The notes under the pieces were generated by a model that made no database searches, was not told the origin of the DNA, and was given only the letters and a program-made list of their open reading frames with translations. From Agrococcus beijingensis (GTDB lineage: Bacteria > Actinomycetota > Actinomycetes > Actinomycetales > Microbacteriaceae), in NCBI RefSeq assembly GCF_030758955.1, contig NZ_CP132360.1:2640718-2680109 (forward strand): 39,392 nt of DNA. The letters run 5' to 3'. The translations under genes and the position numbers were made by a program. Shown one piece after another: positions 16,275 through 26,400 of the stretch (positions are counted from its first letter, which is position 1; every line of letters begins with the position of its first letter).

Positions 16275-16763
16275 ATGAACGGCACCACGGAGACCTGGCT
16301 GACCCGGGAGGCGCACGACCGCCTGCGCGGCGAGCTGGAGCACCTGCAGGGTCCCGTGCGCGCCGAGATCGCCAAGCGCATCGAGGAAGCCCGCGACGAG
16401 GGCGACCTGAAGGAGAACGGCGGCTACCACGCCGCCAAGGACGACCAGGCGCAGATCGAGGCGCGCATCGCCCAGATCACGCAGCTGCTGCGCACCGCCA
16501 AGGTCGGCGAGGCACCGCAGGCGGCGGGCGTCGTCGAGCCGGGCACCGTCGTCACGGCGACCATCGCCGGCGACGCGACCACCTTCCTGGTCGGCAACCG
16601 CGAGATCGCCGAGGCCGGCGACGAGCTCGACGTCTACAGCGAGGCGAGCCCGCTGGGCGCCGCGATCCTGGGCCTCAAGATCGGCGCGAAGACGAGCTAC
16701 CAGACGCCGTCGGGCGCGAAGATCGACGTCGAGATCGTCGACGTGCAGACCTACCGGGGCTAG
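16275..16763 (+). CDS. greA: Transcription elongation factor GreA
   Basis: 162 residues, the normal size. AGGAG 5 nt before the ATG. N-terminal coiled coil (about 1-78) with the tip DEGDLKENGGYHAAKDDQ, whose acidic residues enter the RNA polymerase secondary channel, and a C-terminal FKBP-like domain (PGTVVTATIAGDATTFLVGN, SPLGAAILGLKIG). GreA stimulates cleavage of backtracked transcripts. The acidic tip is intact, so it should be active. Confidence 0.97.
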   Translation: MNGTTETWLTREAHDRLRGELEHLQGPVRAEIAKRIEEARDEGDLKENGGYHAAKDDQAQIEARIAQITQLLRTAKVGEAPQAAGVVEPGTVVTATIAGDATTFLVGNREIAEAGDELDVYSEASPLGAAILGLKIGAKTSYQTPSGAKIDVEIVDVQTYRG

Positions 16764-16771
16764 CCCCCGCA

Positions 16772-16806
16772 CGACGATGGCCCCGCTGCGTGCGGGGCCA
16801 TCGTCG
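16772..16806. terminator. Bidirectional terminator between greA and ilvA
   Basis: A perfect 15-bp stem (CGACGATGGCCCCGC, loop TGCGT, GCGGGGCCATCGTCG) 8 nt after the greA stop and 12 nt from the ilvA stop. No T tract. Confidence 0.88.
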
Positions 16807-16818
16807 CATCAGCAGCGA

Positions 16819-18081
16819 CTAGAGCGGCTGCGGCTCGTAGCCGGCGCGCCGCAGCGCCTCGAGCACGCGCTCGGCATGCTCGGGGCCACGGGTGGTGACG
16901 GAGATGTCGATCGAGACGTCGCTGATCGAGGTCCAGGCGTCGTGCTGCGAGTGCAGCACCTCGACGACGTTGGCCTGCTCGTCGGAGACGATCTGGGCGA
17001 TGATGGCCAGCTGGCCGGGGCGGTCGGGCAGCGCGATCCGCACCTTCAGGTAGCGCTGCGAGGCGGCGAGGCCGCGGCCGATGACGCGCTCCATGAACAG
17101 CGGGTCGATGTTGCCGCCCGAGAGGATCGCCACCGTGGGGCCGTCGGATGCGACCAGTCCGGTCATGATCGCGGCGGTCGCGACCGCTCCTGCAGGCTCG
17201 ACGACGAGCTTGGCGCGCTCGAGCAGCATGATCATCGCGCGGGCGATGTCGTCCTCGGAGACGGTGACGATCTCGTCGACGGTCTCGCGAATGATCGAGA
17301 ACGGCAGGTCGCCGGGACGGGCGACGGCGATGCCGTCGGCGATGGTCGGCTGCGTGACGATCGTCGTCGGCTCCCCCGCCTCCAGCGACTCGACGTAGGC
17401 GGCGGCGCGCTCGGCCTGCACGCCCACGATGCGCACGCGGCGGCCCTCGCGGTCGGCGCGCTGCCGGATCGCGGATGCCACCCCGGCCGCCAGCCCGCCG
17501 CCACCGATGGGCACGACGACCGTGGAGACATCCGGAACCTGGTCGAGGATCTCGAGGCCCACCGTGCCCTGGCCCTCGATCACGTCGAGGTGGTCGTACG
17601 GGGGCACGAAGGTGGCGCCGGTGCGGGCGACGTGGTCGATCGCGGCGGCCAGCGCCGTCTGGAAGTCGAGGCCGCGCAGCTCGACCGCCGCGCCGTAGTC
17701 GCGCGTCGCCTGCAGCTTCGGCAGCGCGACGCCGACCGGCATGAAGATGGTCGAGCGCATGCCCAGCTCGGTCGCCGCGAAGGCGACGCCCTGCGCGTGG
17801 TTGCCGGCCGAGGCCGCGACGACGCCGCGGGCGCGCTGCTCGTCGGAGAGCTTCGACAGCATGTTGTAGGCGCCGCGCAGCTTGTAGGCGCCCGTGCGCT
17901 GCAGGTTCTCGCACTTGAGGAACACCTCGGCGCCGTGCATGCCCGAGAGGTAGCGCGAGCGCTCCATCGGGGTCTCCTGCACGATGCCGACGAGCCGGGC
18001 GCGCGCCGCCTCGAAGTCGGCGAGCGTCGGGCCCGGCAGCGCGGTCGCCGGCGAGGCCTCGGGCGATGGCGTGTCGGTCAC
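16819..18081 (-). CDS. ilvA: Threonine ammonia-lyase (IlvA)
   Basis: 420 residues from a GTG that overlaps the upstream permease stop by 4 nt. PLP lysine in LQRTGAYKLRGA (Lys67), ASAGNHAQGVAFAA, glycine loop VVPIGGGGLAAG, and LERAKLVVEPAGAVA. Residues about 345-420 are an ACT domain (RIALPDRPGQLAIIAQIVSD) that in short biosynthetic-like or catabolic forms binds amino acid effectors. It converts L-threonine to 2-oxobutanoate and ammonia, the first step to isoleucine. Co-translation with an AI-2E family permease is worth noting but unexplained. Confidence 0.95.
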   Translation of the reverse strand: MTDTPSPEASPATALPGPTLADFEAARARLVGIVQETPMERSRYLSGMHGAEVFLKCENLQRTGAYKLRGAYNMLSKLSDEQRARGVVAASAGNHAQGVAFAATELGMRSTIFMPVGVALPKLQATRDYGAAVELRGLDFQTALAAAIDHVARTGATFVPPYDHLDVIEGQGTVGLEILDQVPDVSTVVVPIGGGGLAAGVASAIRQRADREGRRVRIVGVQAERAAAYVESLEAGEPTTIVTQPTIADGIAVARPGDLPFSIIRETVDEIVTVSEDDIARAMIMLLERAKLVVEPAGAVATAAIMTGLVASDGPTVAILSGGNIDPLFMERVIGRGLAASQRYLKVRIALPDRPGQLAIIAQIVSDEQANVVEVLHSQHDAWTSISDVSIDISVTTRGPEHAERVLEALRRAGYEPQPL

Positions 18082-19229
18082 TGGACGACGTCCTCGATCT
18101 TCGGGTTCGGATGCGTGCGCCAGGTTCCGTGGGCGATCGTCTTCACGAAGATGTTCAGGAACGCCACCACCGGCACGGCGAAGAGCGCGCCGGCGATGCC
18201 GCCGATGGTCGAGCCCGCGGCGACCGCGAGCACCACCGCGAGCGGATGCACCTTCACGGCAGTGCCCATGATGAGCGGCTGCAGCAGATGGCTCTCGATC
18301 TGCTGCACGAGCAGCACGATGCCGAGCATGATGAGCGCCGGCACGAAGCCGAACGAGATGAGCACGACGAGCACGGCGATCGCACCGGTCACCACTGCTC
18401 CGATGATGGGGATGAACGAGCCCAGGAACACCAGGATCGCGATCGGCAGCACGAGCGGCATGCCGCCCTCGAAGAACAGGCCGAGGATGAAGGCGCCCAG
18501 CCCGATGCCGACCGCGTCGATGAATGCGACGAGCACCTGCACGCGCACGAAGTTGCCGAGCGTCACCCACCCGGCCCTCGCGGCGCCGTCGGTGGCGGGG
18601 CGCGCGGCGGCAGGCAGCAGGCCGACGAGGAAGCGCCAGATGCCGCGGCCGTCGGAGAGCGTGAAGATCAGCGCGAAGAGCGCCAGCAGCAGCCCGGCGG
18701 CGAAGTGGCCGACCGACGAGCCCACCGAGAGGGCGCTGGAGAGGATCGACGACAGGTCCTCGCGGACGGTGCCGAGGATGTTGGTGCCGAACTCGCTGAC
18801 GTCCCGAGCCGAGATGCCGAACGGCAGCGACAGGATCCACGCCTGCGTCTCGTCCCAGAACTCGATCGCGCGCTGCTGCAGCGACGGGTACTCCGCGCGG
18901 ATCTGCGAGACGGCCAGCCAGGTGAGCCCCGACACGAACACCAGCAGCCCGACGACCGCGAGCGCCACCGCGAGGCCGCGCGGCCAGCGGTGCCGCACCA
19001 GGAAGTCGACGGCCGGCCCGAGCAGTGCGGTGAGCAGTGCGGCGACCAGCACCGGGATCACGATGAGGCTGAACTGCATGATCAGCCAGATCACGACCGC
19101 GGAGGCCGCCGCGATGGCGACGAAGCGCCACGCCCAGGCGCCGGCGATCCGCATGCCGCGGGGCACGGCGGCGTCGCCAGCCGCGAGCGGGGCTCGCGGC
19201 CCCTCGACCTTCAGCCGTCGGAGCACCAT
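18078..19229 (-). CDS. AI-2E family (PerM/YdiK) transporter
   Basis: 383 residues with about eight membrane helices; the first at about 32-55 (WRFVAIAAASAVVIWLIMQF), a soluble middle part (about 100-165) and the family core FIPIIGAVVTGAIAVLVVL, VQQIESHLLQPLIMGTAVKV, with the conserved ES-LQP motif. The family includes TqsA, an exporter of quorum-sensing AI-2, and sodium/proton antiporters, so the substrate is open. The ATG is preceded by TAGGAT 6 nt upstream, suggesting a leaderless message. Confidence 0.93.
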   Translation of the reverse strand: MVLRRLKVEGPRAPLAAGDAAVPRGMRIAGAWAWRFVAIAAASAVVIWLIMQFSLIVIPVLVAALLTALLGPAVDFLVRHRWPRGLAVALAVVGLLVFVSGLTWLAVSQIRAEYPSLQQRAIEFWDETQAWILSLPFGISARDVSEFGTNILGTVREDLSSILSSALSVGSSVGHFAAGLLLALFALIFTLSDGRGIWRFLVGLLPAAARPATDGAARAGWVTLGNFVRVQVLVAFIDAVGIGLGAFILGLFFEGGMPLVLPIAILVFLGSFIPIIGAVVTGAIAVLVVLISFGFVPALIMLGIVLLVQQIESHLLQPLIMGTAVKVHPLAVVLAVAAGSTIGGIAGALFAVPVVAFLNIFVKTIAHGTWRTHPNPKIEDVVQ

Positions 19230-19235
19230 TGCTCG

Positions 19236-19241
19236 ATCCTA
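19236..19241 (-). promoter_or_regulatory. -10 element of the permease-ilvA operon
   Basis: TAGGAT on the minus strand, 6 nt before the permease ATG; no Shine-Dalgarno is present, so the transcript should start at the ATG. The divergent glycosylase gene has its own TAGCCT at 19287-19292. Confidence 0.5.
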
Positions 19242-19286
19242 CGGGCGCGGGCTGTACCGGAGACGCCATGCGTCGGCGGCCGTTGC

Positions 19287-19292
19287 TAGCCT
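19287..19292 (+). promoter_or_regulatory. -10 element of the AlkX-like gene
   Basis: TAGCCT ends 7 nt before GTG 19300, again the leaderless arrangement, with no Shine-Dalgarno at the normal spacing. Confidence 0.45.
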
Positions 19293-19299
19293 CCGAGGC

Positions 19300-20523
19300 G
19301 TGAGTCGCCCCGACCGTATCCCCGCCGCGCAGGCGCGCCGCATCGCGATCGCCGCCAGCGGTCTGCACGGCGCGATGCCCGGCGAGCGCGGGCGCACCGG
19401 CCCGAAGACGCTCGAGCGCGCCATCGGGCGGCTCGGGCTGCTGCAGCTCGACTCGGTCAACGTCTTCGAGCGCAGCCACTACCTGCCGCTGCTCGCGCGC
19501 CTGGGGCCCTACGACCGCGGCGCGCTCGACCGGCTCGTCCACCACGACCACGGGCGCCGGCTGGGCTCCTACACCGAGTACGTCGCGCACGAGGCGGCCA
19601 TCCTGCCGGTCGCCGACTGGCCGCTGTGGGCCTGGAAGCGGCAGCAGCCGATGCGGCCGAACGACGAGCGCTGGGCCGACGAGCACGCCAGCCTGGTCGC
19701 CGACGTGCGCGCCGAGTTCGCCGAGCGCGGCCCGATGCGGCCGAGCGACATGGAGCACCCAGCGCACGAGCGGCTGCCGGGCGGATGGTGGAACAAGTCG
19801 GATGCGTACTGGGCGACCGCGGTGCTCTTCCGGCGGGGCGATCTGGTCACCGTCGGGCGCTCCCGCTTCGAGCGGCGCTACGCCGTGGCCGAGGCGGTGC
19901 TGCCGGAGGCGGCGACCGGCGCCGTCGACCGCGGCGACGCACAGCGCGAACTGGTGCGCCGGGCGGCGGCCGCGTACGGCGTCGCGACGCTCGACGACCT
20001 GGCCGACTACTACCGGCTGAAGGTCGCCGACGCCAAGGTCGCGATCGCCGAGCTGGTCGACGCGGGCGAGTTCGAGCCCGTCGAGGTCGACGGGTGGGGG
20101 CGGCCCGCCTACGTGACGCCCGGCGCCCGCGCGCCCCGACGCATCCGCTCGACCGCGCTGCTGTCGCCGTTCGACCCGCTGGTGTGGTTCCGGCCGCGGG
20201 CGGAGCGCATCTTTGGGTTCGAGTACCGCATCTCGATCTACACGCCGGCCGCCGAGCGGCAGCACGGCTACTACGTGCTGCCGGTGCTGATCGACGACCA
20301 CCTGGTCGGCCGGGTCGACCTGAAGAGCGACCGTCGGGCGGGCATCCTGCGGGTGCAGCACGCGACGATCGAGCCCGCGCACGGCGAGCGTGCGGCCGAG
20401 CTCGCCGCTCGGCTCGCGCCGGCCCTCGCCGAGGCTGCTGCCTGGCAGGGGCTCGACCGGGTCGAGGTCACCGGGCCGGGCACGTGGGCGCGCCAGGTGG
20501 CTGCGGCGGTCAGGGCGGGCTGA
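19300..20523 (+). CDS. YcaQ/AlkX-type DNA glycosylase (HTH_42 family)
   Basis: 407 residues from GTG 19300. HTH_42 superfamily: winged-helix repeats with RLGLLQLDSVNVFERSHYLP near the N-terminus, LLSPFDPLVWFRPRAERIFG and QHGYYVLPVLIDDHLVGRVD in the C-terminal half. The catalytic motif reads QLD (Gln49-Leu50-Asp51), which in this superfamily marks the AlkX/YcaQ group that excises alkylated bases and unhooks interstrand crosslinks, as opposed to the QxQ motif of AlkZ. Converges with the truncated TgpA-like gene and overlaps its 3' end by 14 bp. Confidence 0.88.
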   Translation: MSRPDRIPAAQARRIAIAASGLHGAMPGERGRTGPKTLERAIGRLGLLQLDSVNVFERSHYLPLLARLGPYDRGALDRLVHHDHGRRLGSYTEYVAHEAAILPVADWPLWAWKRQQPMRPNDERWADEHASLVADVRAEFAERGPMRPSDMEHPAHERLPGGWWNKSDAYWATAVLFRRGDLVTVGRSRFERRYAVAEAVLPEAATGAVDRGDAQRELVRRAAAAYGVATLDDLADYYRLKVADAKVAIAELVDAGEFEPVEVDGWGRPAYVTPGARAPRRIRSTALLSPFDPLVWFRPRAERIFGFEYRISIYTPAAERQHGYYVLPVLIDDHLVGRVDLKSDRRAGILRVQHATIEPAHGERAAELAARLAPALAEAAAWQGLDRVEVTGPGTWARQVAAAVRAG

Positions 20524-21268
20524 GCCGCGGGAGGCGGACCGGGTCGCGGGAGGCGGGCCGGGTCGCGGGGCGCGGCAGGTGGCGCGGGACGCGGCCGCGT
20601 CGCGAGGCGCGGACCGGGTCGCGCGCGGCGACCGCGGCGACCGCGACGCCGGCGCCGACGCGGCGGGCGAGCGACGAGAGCGGGCGGGGCGCCCGGCTGC
20701 GGCGGCGCGCCTGCCGCACGACCGTGATGTAGCCGCCGATGGGCAGCAGCGCCACCACGCCGGTCAGCCACGGCGCCGGCGCCGCCAGCGGGCCCCAGAG
20801 GATCGCCCAGACACCGATCAGCGTCGGCACGAGCGCGGCGACCTCGGCGCTGCGGGAGCGCAGGGCCACGTGCACGCCCAGCATGGTGCCGAAGAGCACC
20901 AGCAGCAGCGGCGCCATGAGCAGCGCGTCGTCGCTGCCGACGGGCAGCTCGATGGTGAGCAGGCGCCGCCAGGAGAGCACGACGGCGGCGGCCGCGTCGA
21001 GGAACCCCTGCCATGCCTCACCGCGGGCGATGCGCTGCGGCGTCGTGAGCGGCACCGCGAGGAGCGCGAGGGCTGCGATGCCGGTGAGCACCATCGAGAT
21101 GCCGTGCCAGCCGCGCACCGCGCCGAGCACGCCGATCCCGGCACCCACGAGCAGGCCGACGGCGAGCGCGACCACCAGCTGCAGGGTGCCGAAGATCCAC
21201 CACATGGGCACGCACGCCGCCGCGATCGCGAGCAGCAGCAGGCCGACCGCCGGAGCCCGCCGGATCAT
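20510..21268 (-). CDS. Truncated TgpA-like membrane protein, transglutaminase domain lost
   Basis: 252 residues; the ATG overlaps the DUF58 stop by 4 nt. The first ~200 residues match the N-terminal membrane part of TgpA-type transglutaminase proteins (six helices, for example VGLLLLAIAAACVPMWWIFG and LLMAPLLLVLFGTMLGVHVA). TgpA relatives are about 700-800 residues with a periplasmic transglutaminase-like domain; here that domain is absent, and from about residue 216 the frame runs into a repeat-rich Arg/Pro tail (RDPVRASRRGRVP) ending inside the neighbour's 3' end. It is best read as a remnant, though the membrane part may still be made. Confidence 0.75.
   Translation of the reverse strand: MIRRAPAVGLLLLAIAAACVPMWWIFGTLQLVVALAVGLLVGAGIGVLGAVRGWHGISMVLTGIAALALLAVPLTTPQRIARGEAWQGFLDAAAAVVLSWRRLLTIELPVGSDDALLMAPLLLVLFGTMLGVHVALRSRSAEVAALVPTLIGVWAILWGPLAAPAPWLTGVVALLPIGGYITVVRQARRRSRAPRPLSSLARRVGAGVAVAAVAARDPVRASRRGRVPRHLPRPATRPASRDPVRLPRLSPP
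20526..20627. repeat. 19-bp GC-rich tandem repeat at the TgpA break
   Basis: CGCGGGAGGCGGACCGGGT (20526-20544) and an 18/19 copy (20545-20563) are adjacent; partial copies continue to 20627, including GCGGACCGGGTCGCG at about 20608. The tract sits between the AlkX stop and the point where TgpA homology ends. Confidence 0.8.
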
Positions 21269-22443
21269 CGCTGCCCCGCATCGCCGATGCCGCGGGAGAG
21301 GTCCTCGATCGCGCCGATCGTGACGACGTCGGCGTCGCCGAGGCGCGAGCGCGAGGGCAGCGCGCCCACCGCGGCGCGCACGACCACCGAGACGACGCCC
21401 GCCGGCATGCCGTTGGCCGCGGTGCGGAGGGTGCGAGGCGGCACGGTGGAGCCCGTGATCAGCCAGGCGACGCTGCCGGGGGCGGTGCCGCGGGCGGCGC
21501 GCGCGGCGGCGGCGATGCCGAGCCCGCTGCGCGGCTCGAGCACCGCGAGCGCGTCGAGCAGCCGCTCGCGGGTGGCGGCGTCGACGGGCCGCGCGGGGCC
21601 GCGCTCGGTCTGCGGGCTCTCGACCACGCGCAGCGTGCGCCGGTCGCCGATCGCGGCGAGCCCGAGCGTGCCGACGAGCGACAGGGCGAGCTCGAAGTCG
21701 TCGCCGTCGTACTCGCTCGGGTCGGTCGAGATCACGATGAGGGTGTCGGCGCGGCGCGAGGGCTCGAACTGCCGCACGAGCAGGGTGCCGTGCCTGGCGC
21801 TCGAGCGCCAGTGCACGAGCCGCCGGTCGTCGCCGGGCGAGTACTCGCGCAGGCTGTGGAACGAGACGTCGTCGGCGGTGCGCTCGGCGGCGGCCTCGCC
21901 GTCGAGGTCGCGCACGATGCCGCCCGCGCCGCCCGGCAGCCGCACCACGCGCGGGTGCACGACGAGCGTGCGGGTCTCGGTCAGCCGGTGCCGGCGCTCG
22001 AGCACGCCGAAGGGGTCGGTGCGCAGGATGGTCGCCGGGCCGATCGTGCGCAGGCCGCGCCGGCTGGTGTCGAGCGGCACCGAGCGCAGCACCTTCCCGC
22101 CGACCGCCAGCGGCGGGATCTCGAGCACGGCCTCCTCGTCGCCGACGTCGAGGTCGACCTGCCGCGGGGTGGCGGCGCGCGTCGGCCGCGAGACCTCGAC
22201 CAGGGCGAGCGCCTCGGCGCCGACCGGCACGCGCTCGGCGCTCAGCCCGATGCGGGCGCGGGCCCACCGCTCCCCCACGATCCAGGGGATGGCGCCGACC
22301 AGGAGGGCCGCGGATGCCACCGCGGCGACCAGCGCCTCCGCCCAGCCGAGTCCGCGGGCGACGAGCACGCCGATCGCGACGACCGCCAGCAGCACCCAGC
22401 CCCAGGGGGTGATGGCGCGCAGGGCAGCGTCGAGCCAGCGCAT
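21265..22443 (-). CDS. DUF58 domain protein
   Basis: 392 residues. Two N-terminal membrane helices (about 13-30 and 36-55), a beta-rich linker, and the DUF58 core with the signature SFHSLREYSPGDDRRLVHWR followed by SSARHGTLLVRQFE. A von Willebrand-A-like fold (LIVISTDPSEYDGDDF) is usual here. DUF58 proteins partner with MoxR ATPases and TgpA in conserved triads; the presumed job is assembly or activation of an envelope complex. It lies 1 nt after the moxR stop. Confidence 0.9.
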   Translation of the reverse strand: MRWLDAALRAITPWGWVLLAVVAIGVLVARGLGWAEALVAAVASAALLVGAIPWIVGERWARARIGLSAERVPVGAEALALVEVSRPTRAATPRQVDLDVGDEEAVLEIPPLAVGGKVLRSVPLDTSRRGLRTIGPATILRTDPFGVLERRHRLTETRTLVVHPRVVRLPGGAGGIVRDLDGEAAAERTADDVSFHSLREYSPGDDRRLVHWRSSARHGTLLVRQFEPSRRADTLIVISTDPSEYDGDDFELALSLVGTLGLAAIGDRRTLRVVESPQTERGPARPVDAATRERLLDALAVLEPRSGLGIAAAARAARGTAPGSVAWLITGSTVPPRTLRTAANGMPAGVVSVVVRAAVGALPSRSRLGDADVVTIGAIEDLSRGIGDAGQR

Positions 22444-22444
22444 G

Positions 22445-23395
22445 TCAGCGCCTGGGCGGTGCCACCGTGAGCATCAGCTGCTGCACGATGCTCTCGGGGC
22501 GGACGTCGTCGAACTCCGCCTCCGGCTGCAGCACGAGGCGGTGCGCGAGCGCGGGCACCGCGAGCGCCTTGACGTCGTCGGGGGTCACGTAGTCGCGGCC
22601 GTGGATCGCGGCCCACGCGCGCGCGGTGCGCACCAGCGCCAGGGCGCCGCGCACCGACACGCCCAGGCGCACCTCGTCGGCCTGGCGAGTCGCCTCGACC
22701 AGCCGGGCGACGTAGTCGACGATCGACGCCTCGACGTGCACCCCGCGGATCTGCCGGGCGAAGCCGAGCACGATGGTCGAGTCGGCGATCGGCGCGAGGT
22801 CCTCGGGCTCGACCTCCTCGCCGGAGGAGGTGAGGATGCGCAGGGTCGAGGCGTGGTCGGGGTAGCCGATCGAGACCTTGAGCGCGAAGCGGTCGACCTG
22901 CGCCTCGGGCAGCTGATAGGTGCCGGCGTGCTCGATGGGGTTCTGCGTGGCGATGACCATGAACGGCTGCGGCACGGCGTGCGCGACGCCGTCGACGGTC
23001 ACCCGGCCCTCCTGCATCACCTCGAGCAGCGCCGACTGCGTCTTGGGGCTGGCGCGGTTGATCTCGTCGGCGAGCACGACGTTCGCGAACACGGGTCCGC
23101 GGCGGTACTCGAACTCGCGCGTGCCCTGGCTCCAGACGCTCACGCCGGTGATGTCGCCGGGCAGCAGGTCGGGCGTGAACTGGATGCGCTGCGAGGTGCC
23201 CGAGATCGACGCGGCGAGCGCCCGCGCGAGCGAGGTCTTGCCCGTGCCTGGGTTGTCCTCGATGAGCAGGTGGCCGTTGCTGAGCATGGCGGTGAGCGCC
23301 AGCTGCACGACGTGGGGCTTGCCCACGAGCACCCGCTCGACCTGCTCGGAGACCCGCTCGGCCAGCTCCTGGATGCTCGCGACGTCGACGCCCAA
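22445..23395 (-). CDS. MoxR-type AAA+ ATPase
   Basis: 316 residues if it starts at TTG 23395, which has a strong GGGAGGAGG 5 nt upstream and gives the usual family length. GTG 23419 (4-nt overlap with the previous stop) and ATG 23428 are in-frame alternatives. Walker A is DNPGTGKTSLARAL, Walker B VVLADEINRASP, then VIATQNPIEHAGTYQLPEAQ and the arginine finger QVDRF. MoxR ATPases act as chaperones that insert metals or mature envelope or enzyme complexes, typically with DUF58/VWA partners, which are the next gene here. Confidence 0.93.
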   Translation of the reverse strand: MGVDVASIQELAERVSEQVERVLVGKPHVVQLALTAMLSNGHLLIEDNPGTGKTSLARALAASISGTSQRIQFTPDLLPGDITGVSVWSQGTREFEYRRGPVFANVVLADEINRASPKTQSALLEVMQEGRVTVDGVAHAVPQPFMVIATQNPIEHAGTYQLPEAQVDRFALKVSIGYPDHASTLRILTSSGEEVEPEDLAPIADSTIVLGFARQIRGVHVEASIVDYVARLVEATRQADEVRLGVSVRGALALVRTARAWAAIHGRDYVTPDDVKALAVPALAHRLVLQPEAEFDDVRPESIVQQLMLTVAPPRR

Positions 23396-23415
23396 CGGCG
23401 CCTCCTCCCTGTTGA

Positions 23416-26400
23416 TCACAGCCCGCATCCTGCGACGGTCGGCAGGAGGTCTCGGTACTCCTGCGGTGCTCCGGACTCCGCATAGGTTACGACGCCCCGG
23501 GCGCGCACCTCGGTCGCCCCGGCGGGAACGGGCTCCGTCGAGGGCCGTTCCGGGCTCCAGGCGGCCCCCACGAGGTACGACGCGACGACCGATCCCTGCG
23601 CCAGCAGCGTGGCATTCGCGGGCGGCCGCGCGTCGAGCGGCACGAGCGGTCGGCAGGTGACGACCTCGGCCCGCAGGCTGAGCGGCATCTCGGCGCCGAC
23701 GCCGCGCGGTTCGGAGCACACGCCGCCGGCGCCCGCCCCGGAGGGCGCGCAGACGCGCAGCTCGACGTTGGCGGTGCGGCCGTAGCCGAAGGCGGTCTGG
23801 GTCGGCGTCAGCCAGGAGCCCTGCGAGACGCGCACCCACGCCGGCTCGACGGTCTGCGGCGCCTGCGTGACGCGCGCCTCGAGCCAGGTGCCGTCGGCGG
23901 GCGTCGGCGCGCGCACGAGCTGCAGGTCGACGGCGTCGTCGCGGGCCTGGGCCTGCGCGACTCCGGCGGCGACGGTGGCGGCGGATGGGTCGACGGGCAT
24001 GGGCGTGCCGAAGATCGGATCCGACACGGAGACCGAGCAGTGCCAGCCGTTGTCGGCGGTGACGGCCACGACGGAGCGCGAGCCGTCGGCGATCGGCAGG
24101 CTCGCCTCGAGCGCGGTGTCGCCCGCCGGCGTGCCGGTGCCCGTGCTCGTGCAGGCGTGCACCGCGCCGATCGGCTCGACGTGCGCGGTGTAGCGCACGG
24201 CGGCGGCGCCGCCCGCATCGACGGCCGACCAGCGCACGGTCACCCGGCCGCCGTCGTTGCCGGTGATCAGCACCGGCCCGGTGGCGGGCTGACCGACCGC
24301 GGTGAAGGGCAGCGGCGCGGCCGGCCACCGCCAGCTCGCGTCGGGCACGCCGGCGCGGTTGGTGGCCGCGACCTCGATCGAGTAGGCGCGGCCGGGCGTC
24401 AGGCCGGAGACCACGGCGGCGCGCTCGTTCGCGCCCACCCGCACGAGCTGGTCGAGGCCGCCGCCCGAGACCCGCACCAGGTAGGCCTCGATGGGGGTGC
24501 CACCGGCGGGCTGCGGCACGCCCTGCCACACCACCCGCACCGCGCCGGGCGCCGTCGAGGGCGCAGCCTGCACGCCGGGCACGAGCGCGGGCAGCTGATC
24601 GGCGTGCACGGGCTCCGAGGGCTCGGACGGCAGGCTGTCGCCGAGCGCGTTCGTGGCGATGGCCTGCAGCCGCAGCTCGACGCCCGGTGGCAGGCCCTCG
24701 ATGCGGCAGCGCGGCGTCGCGCCGCAGGCGACGTCGACGCCGGCGGCGCGGTTGACGACGCGGTAGCCGGTGATCGGGCTGCCGTTGCTCACGGGCGGCT
24801 CGATCGCCATGGTCACGACGCCGTCGATGTGCTCCTCGAACGCCTGCACCGGCGGCGCGGGCGCATCCGGCACGTCCTGGACCGTCACGGTGATCGGGCT
24901 CCAGACGCCGCGCCCGGGCTGCCCGGTGGCGTCGAGCACGAGCACCTGCACGATGGTGGCGCCGATCACCGCTCCCGGCGACGCGGTGATCTGCACCGTG
25001 TCGCCGCTCACCGCCGCGGTGATGCCACGCTGCGCGGCACCCCCGTCGCGCATCGCCCCGATGCGCAGCGGCGTGGTCGGGAACGGGTTCGACGCCTCGT
25101 CGTTCAGCAGCGGCGAGACCGTCGCGGCCGCGCCGCGCTGGACCGTCACCTCGTCGGGCAGCGGTGCGGCCAGGGGCGCCGTGGTCGAGATCACCGAGAG
25201 CACGATCGCGCCCGGCAGGCCGACGCCGGCGCTGTCGCGCACGCCGATCGGCAGCTCGGCGATCGTGCCAGGGTCGGTCTGATCGAGCGCTCGGACGGTG
25301 AGCTGGGCACCGGCGATGCTCGCCTGGAAGCCCTCCGGCACGGTGCCGGCGAGCGACCAGCTGGCTCCCGCGAGGCGAGCAGGGTCGGGCGCGCGCGTGA
25401 CGCGGCCGAGGTCGATGACCCGCTCGGTGCCGGGCTCGAGCTGCACGAAGGAGCCCAGCACCGTCAGCGGCACGCCGTCGCCGGCGAGCACCTCGATGGG
25501 CAGCACGATGGTGGCGACGCGGCCGTCGGGGTCGCCGGCGCCGTCGCCGTCGGTGACCTCGAAGGTGATGCTGGCCGGCCCGAAGTAGCCCGGCTGCGGC
25601 ACGAAGCGGAGCGTCTTCAGGTCGATCACCGGGTTCGAGCCATCGGTGGGCGAGGCCTGCACGGTGCTGGCATCCGTGATCTCGGCGCCCTGGCCGTCGA
25701 CGGTGTCGACGACGTCGTCGACGGCGATCTCGAGCGTCTCGCCCGCGCTCACGGTGAGCGGCGCGACGCCCGCCTTCAGCTGCGGCAGGGCGTCGCGGCG
25801 GCCGGGCACCGCGATGACCGCGGTCGTCTGCGCGCTCGGGTCGTCGGTGCGGGCGACCGTGAACGGCACGAAGCGGGTGCGGTCGGCGACGGCGATCTCG
25901 ATCGTGCCGTCGTCGCGCAGCACGACCCCCTCGGTGATCAGCGGCAGGCTGGCCGCGAGCGCATCGGTGCGGCCGTCGCGCACCGTGGCGTGGTCGAGCG
26001 GATCGATGCGCACCGCGTCGGCCTCGGCGATCGACTGGATCGCCACCTGCACGTCGAGCACGTCGGGCGGGGGCGGGGGCGCCGCCGGGTCGACGTCGAG
26101 CCGCAGCCAGCTGGCGGCTGCCGTGCCGGCGGAGTTCTCCACCGTGACGACCACGCCGATGTCGGTGCTGCCCGGGCCAGCGGTGACGAGCACGGCGTCG
26201 TCGCGGATCTCCGCACTGGCGCCCGGGCTGGCGGTCTGGACGTCGACGATCTCGAGCGGCAGGCCCGCGGGGTCGCTGTCGTTGTCGAGCACGGGCACGA
26301 CGAGCGTCGAGTCGGGCCGCATCGCTGCGCGGTCGCCCCCCAGCACCGGCGGCAGCGCCGGCGACGGCTCGACGACCACCACCCGCACGAGGCCCTCGGC

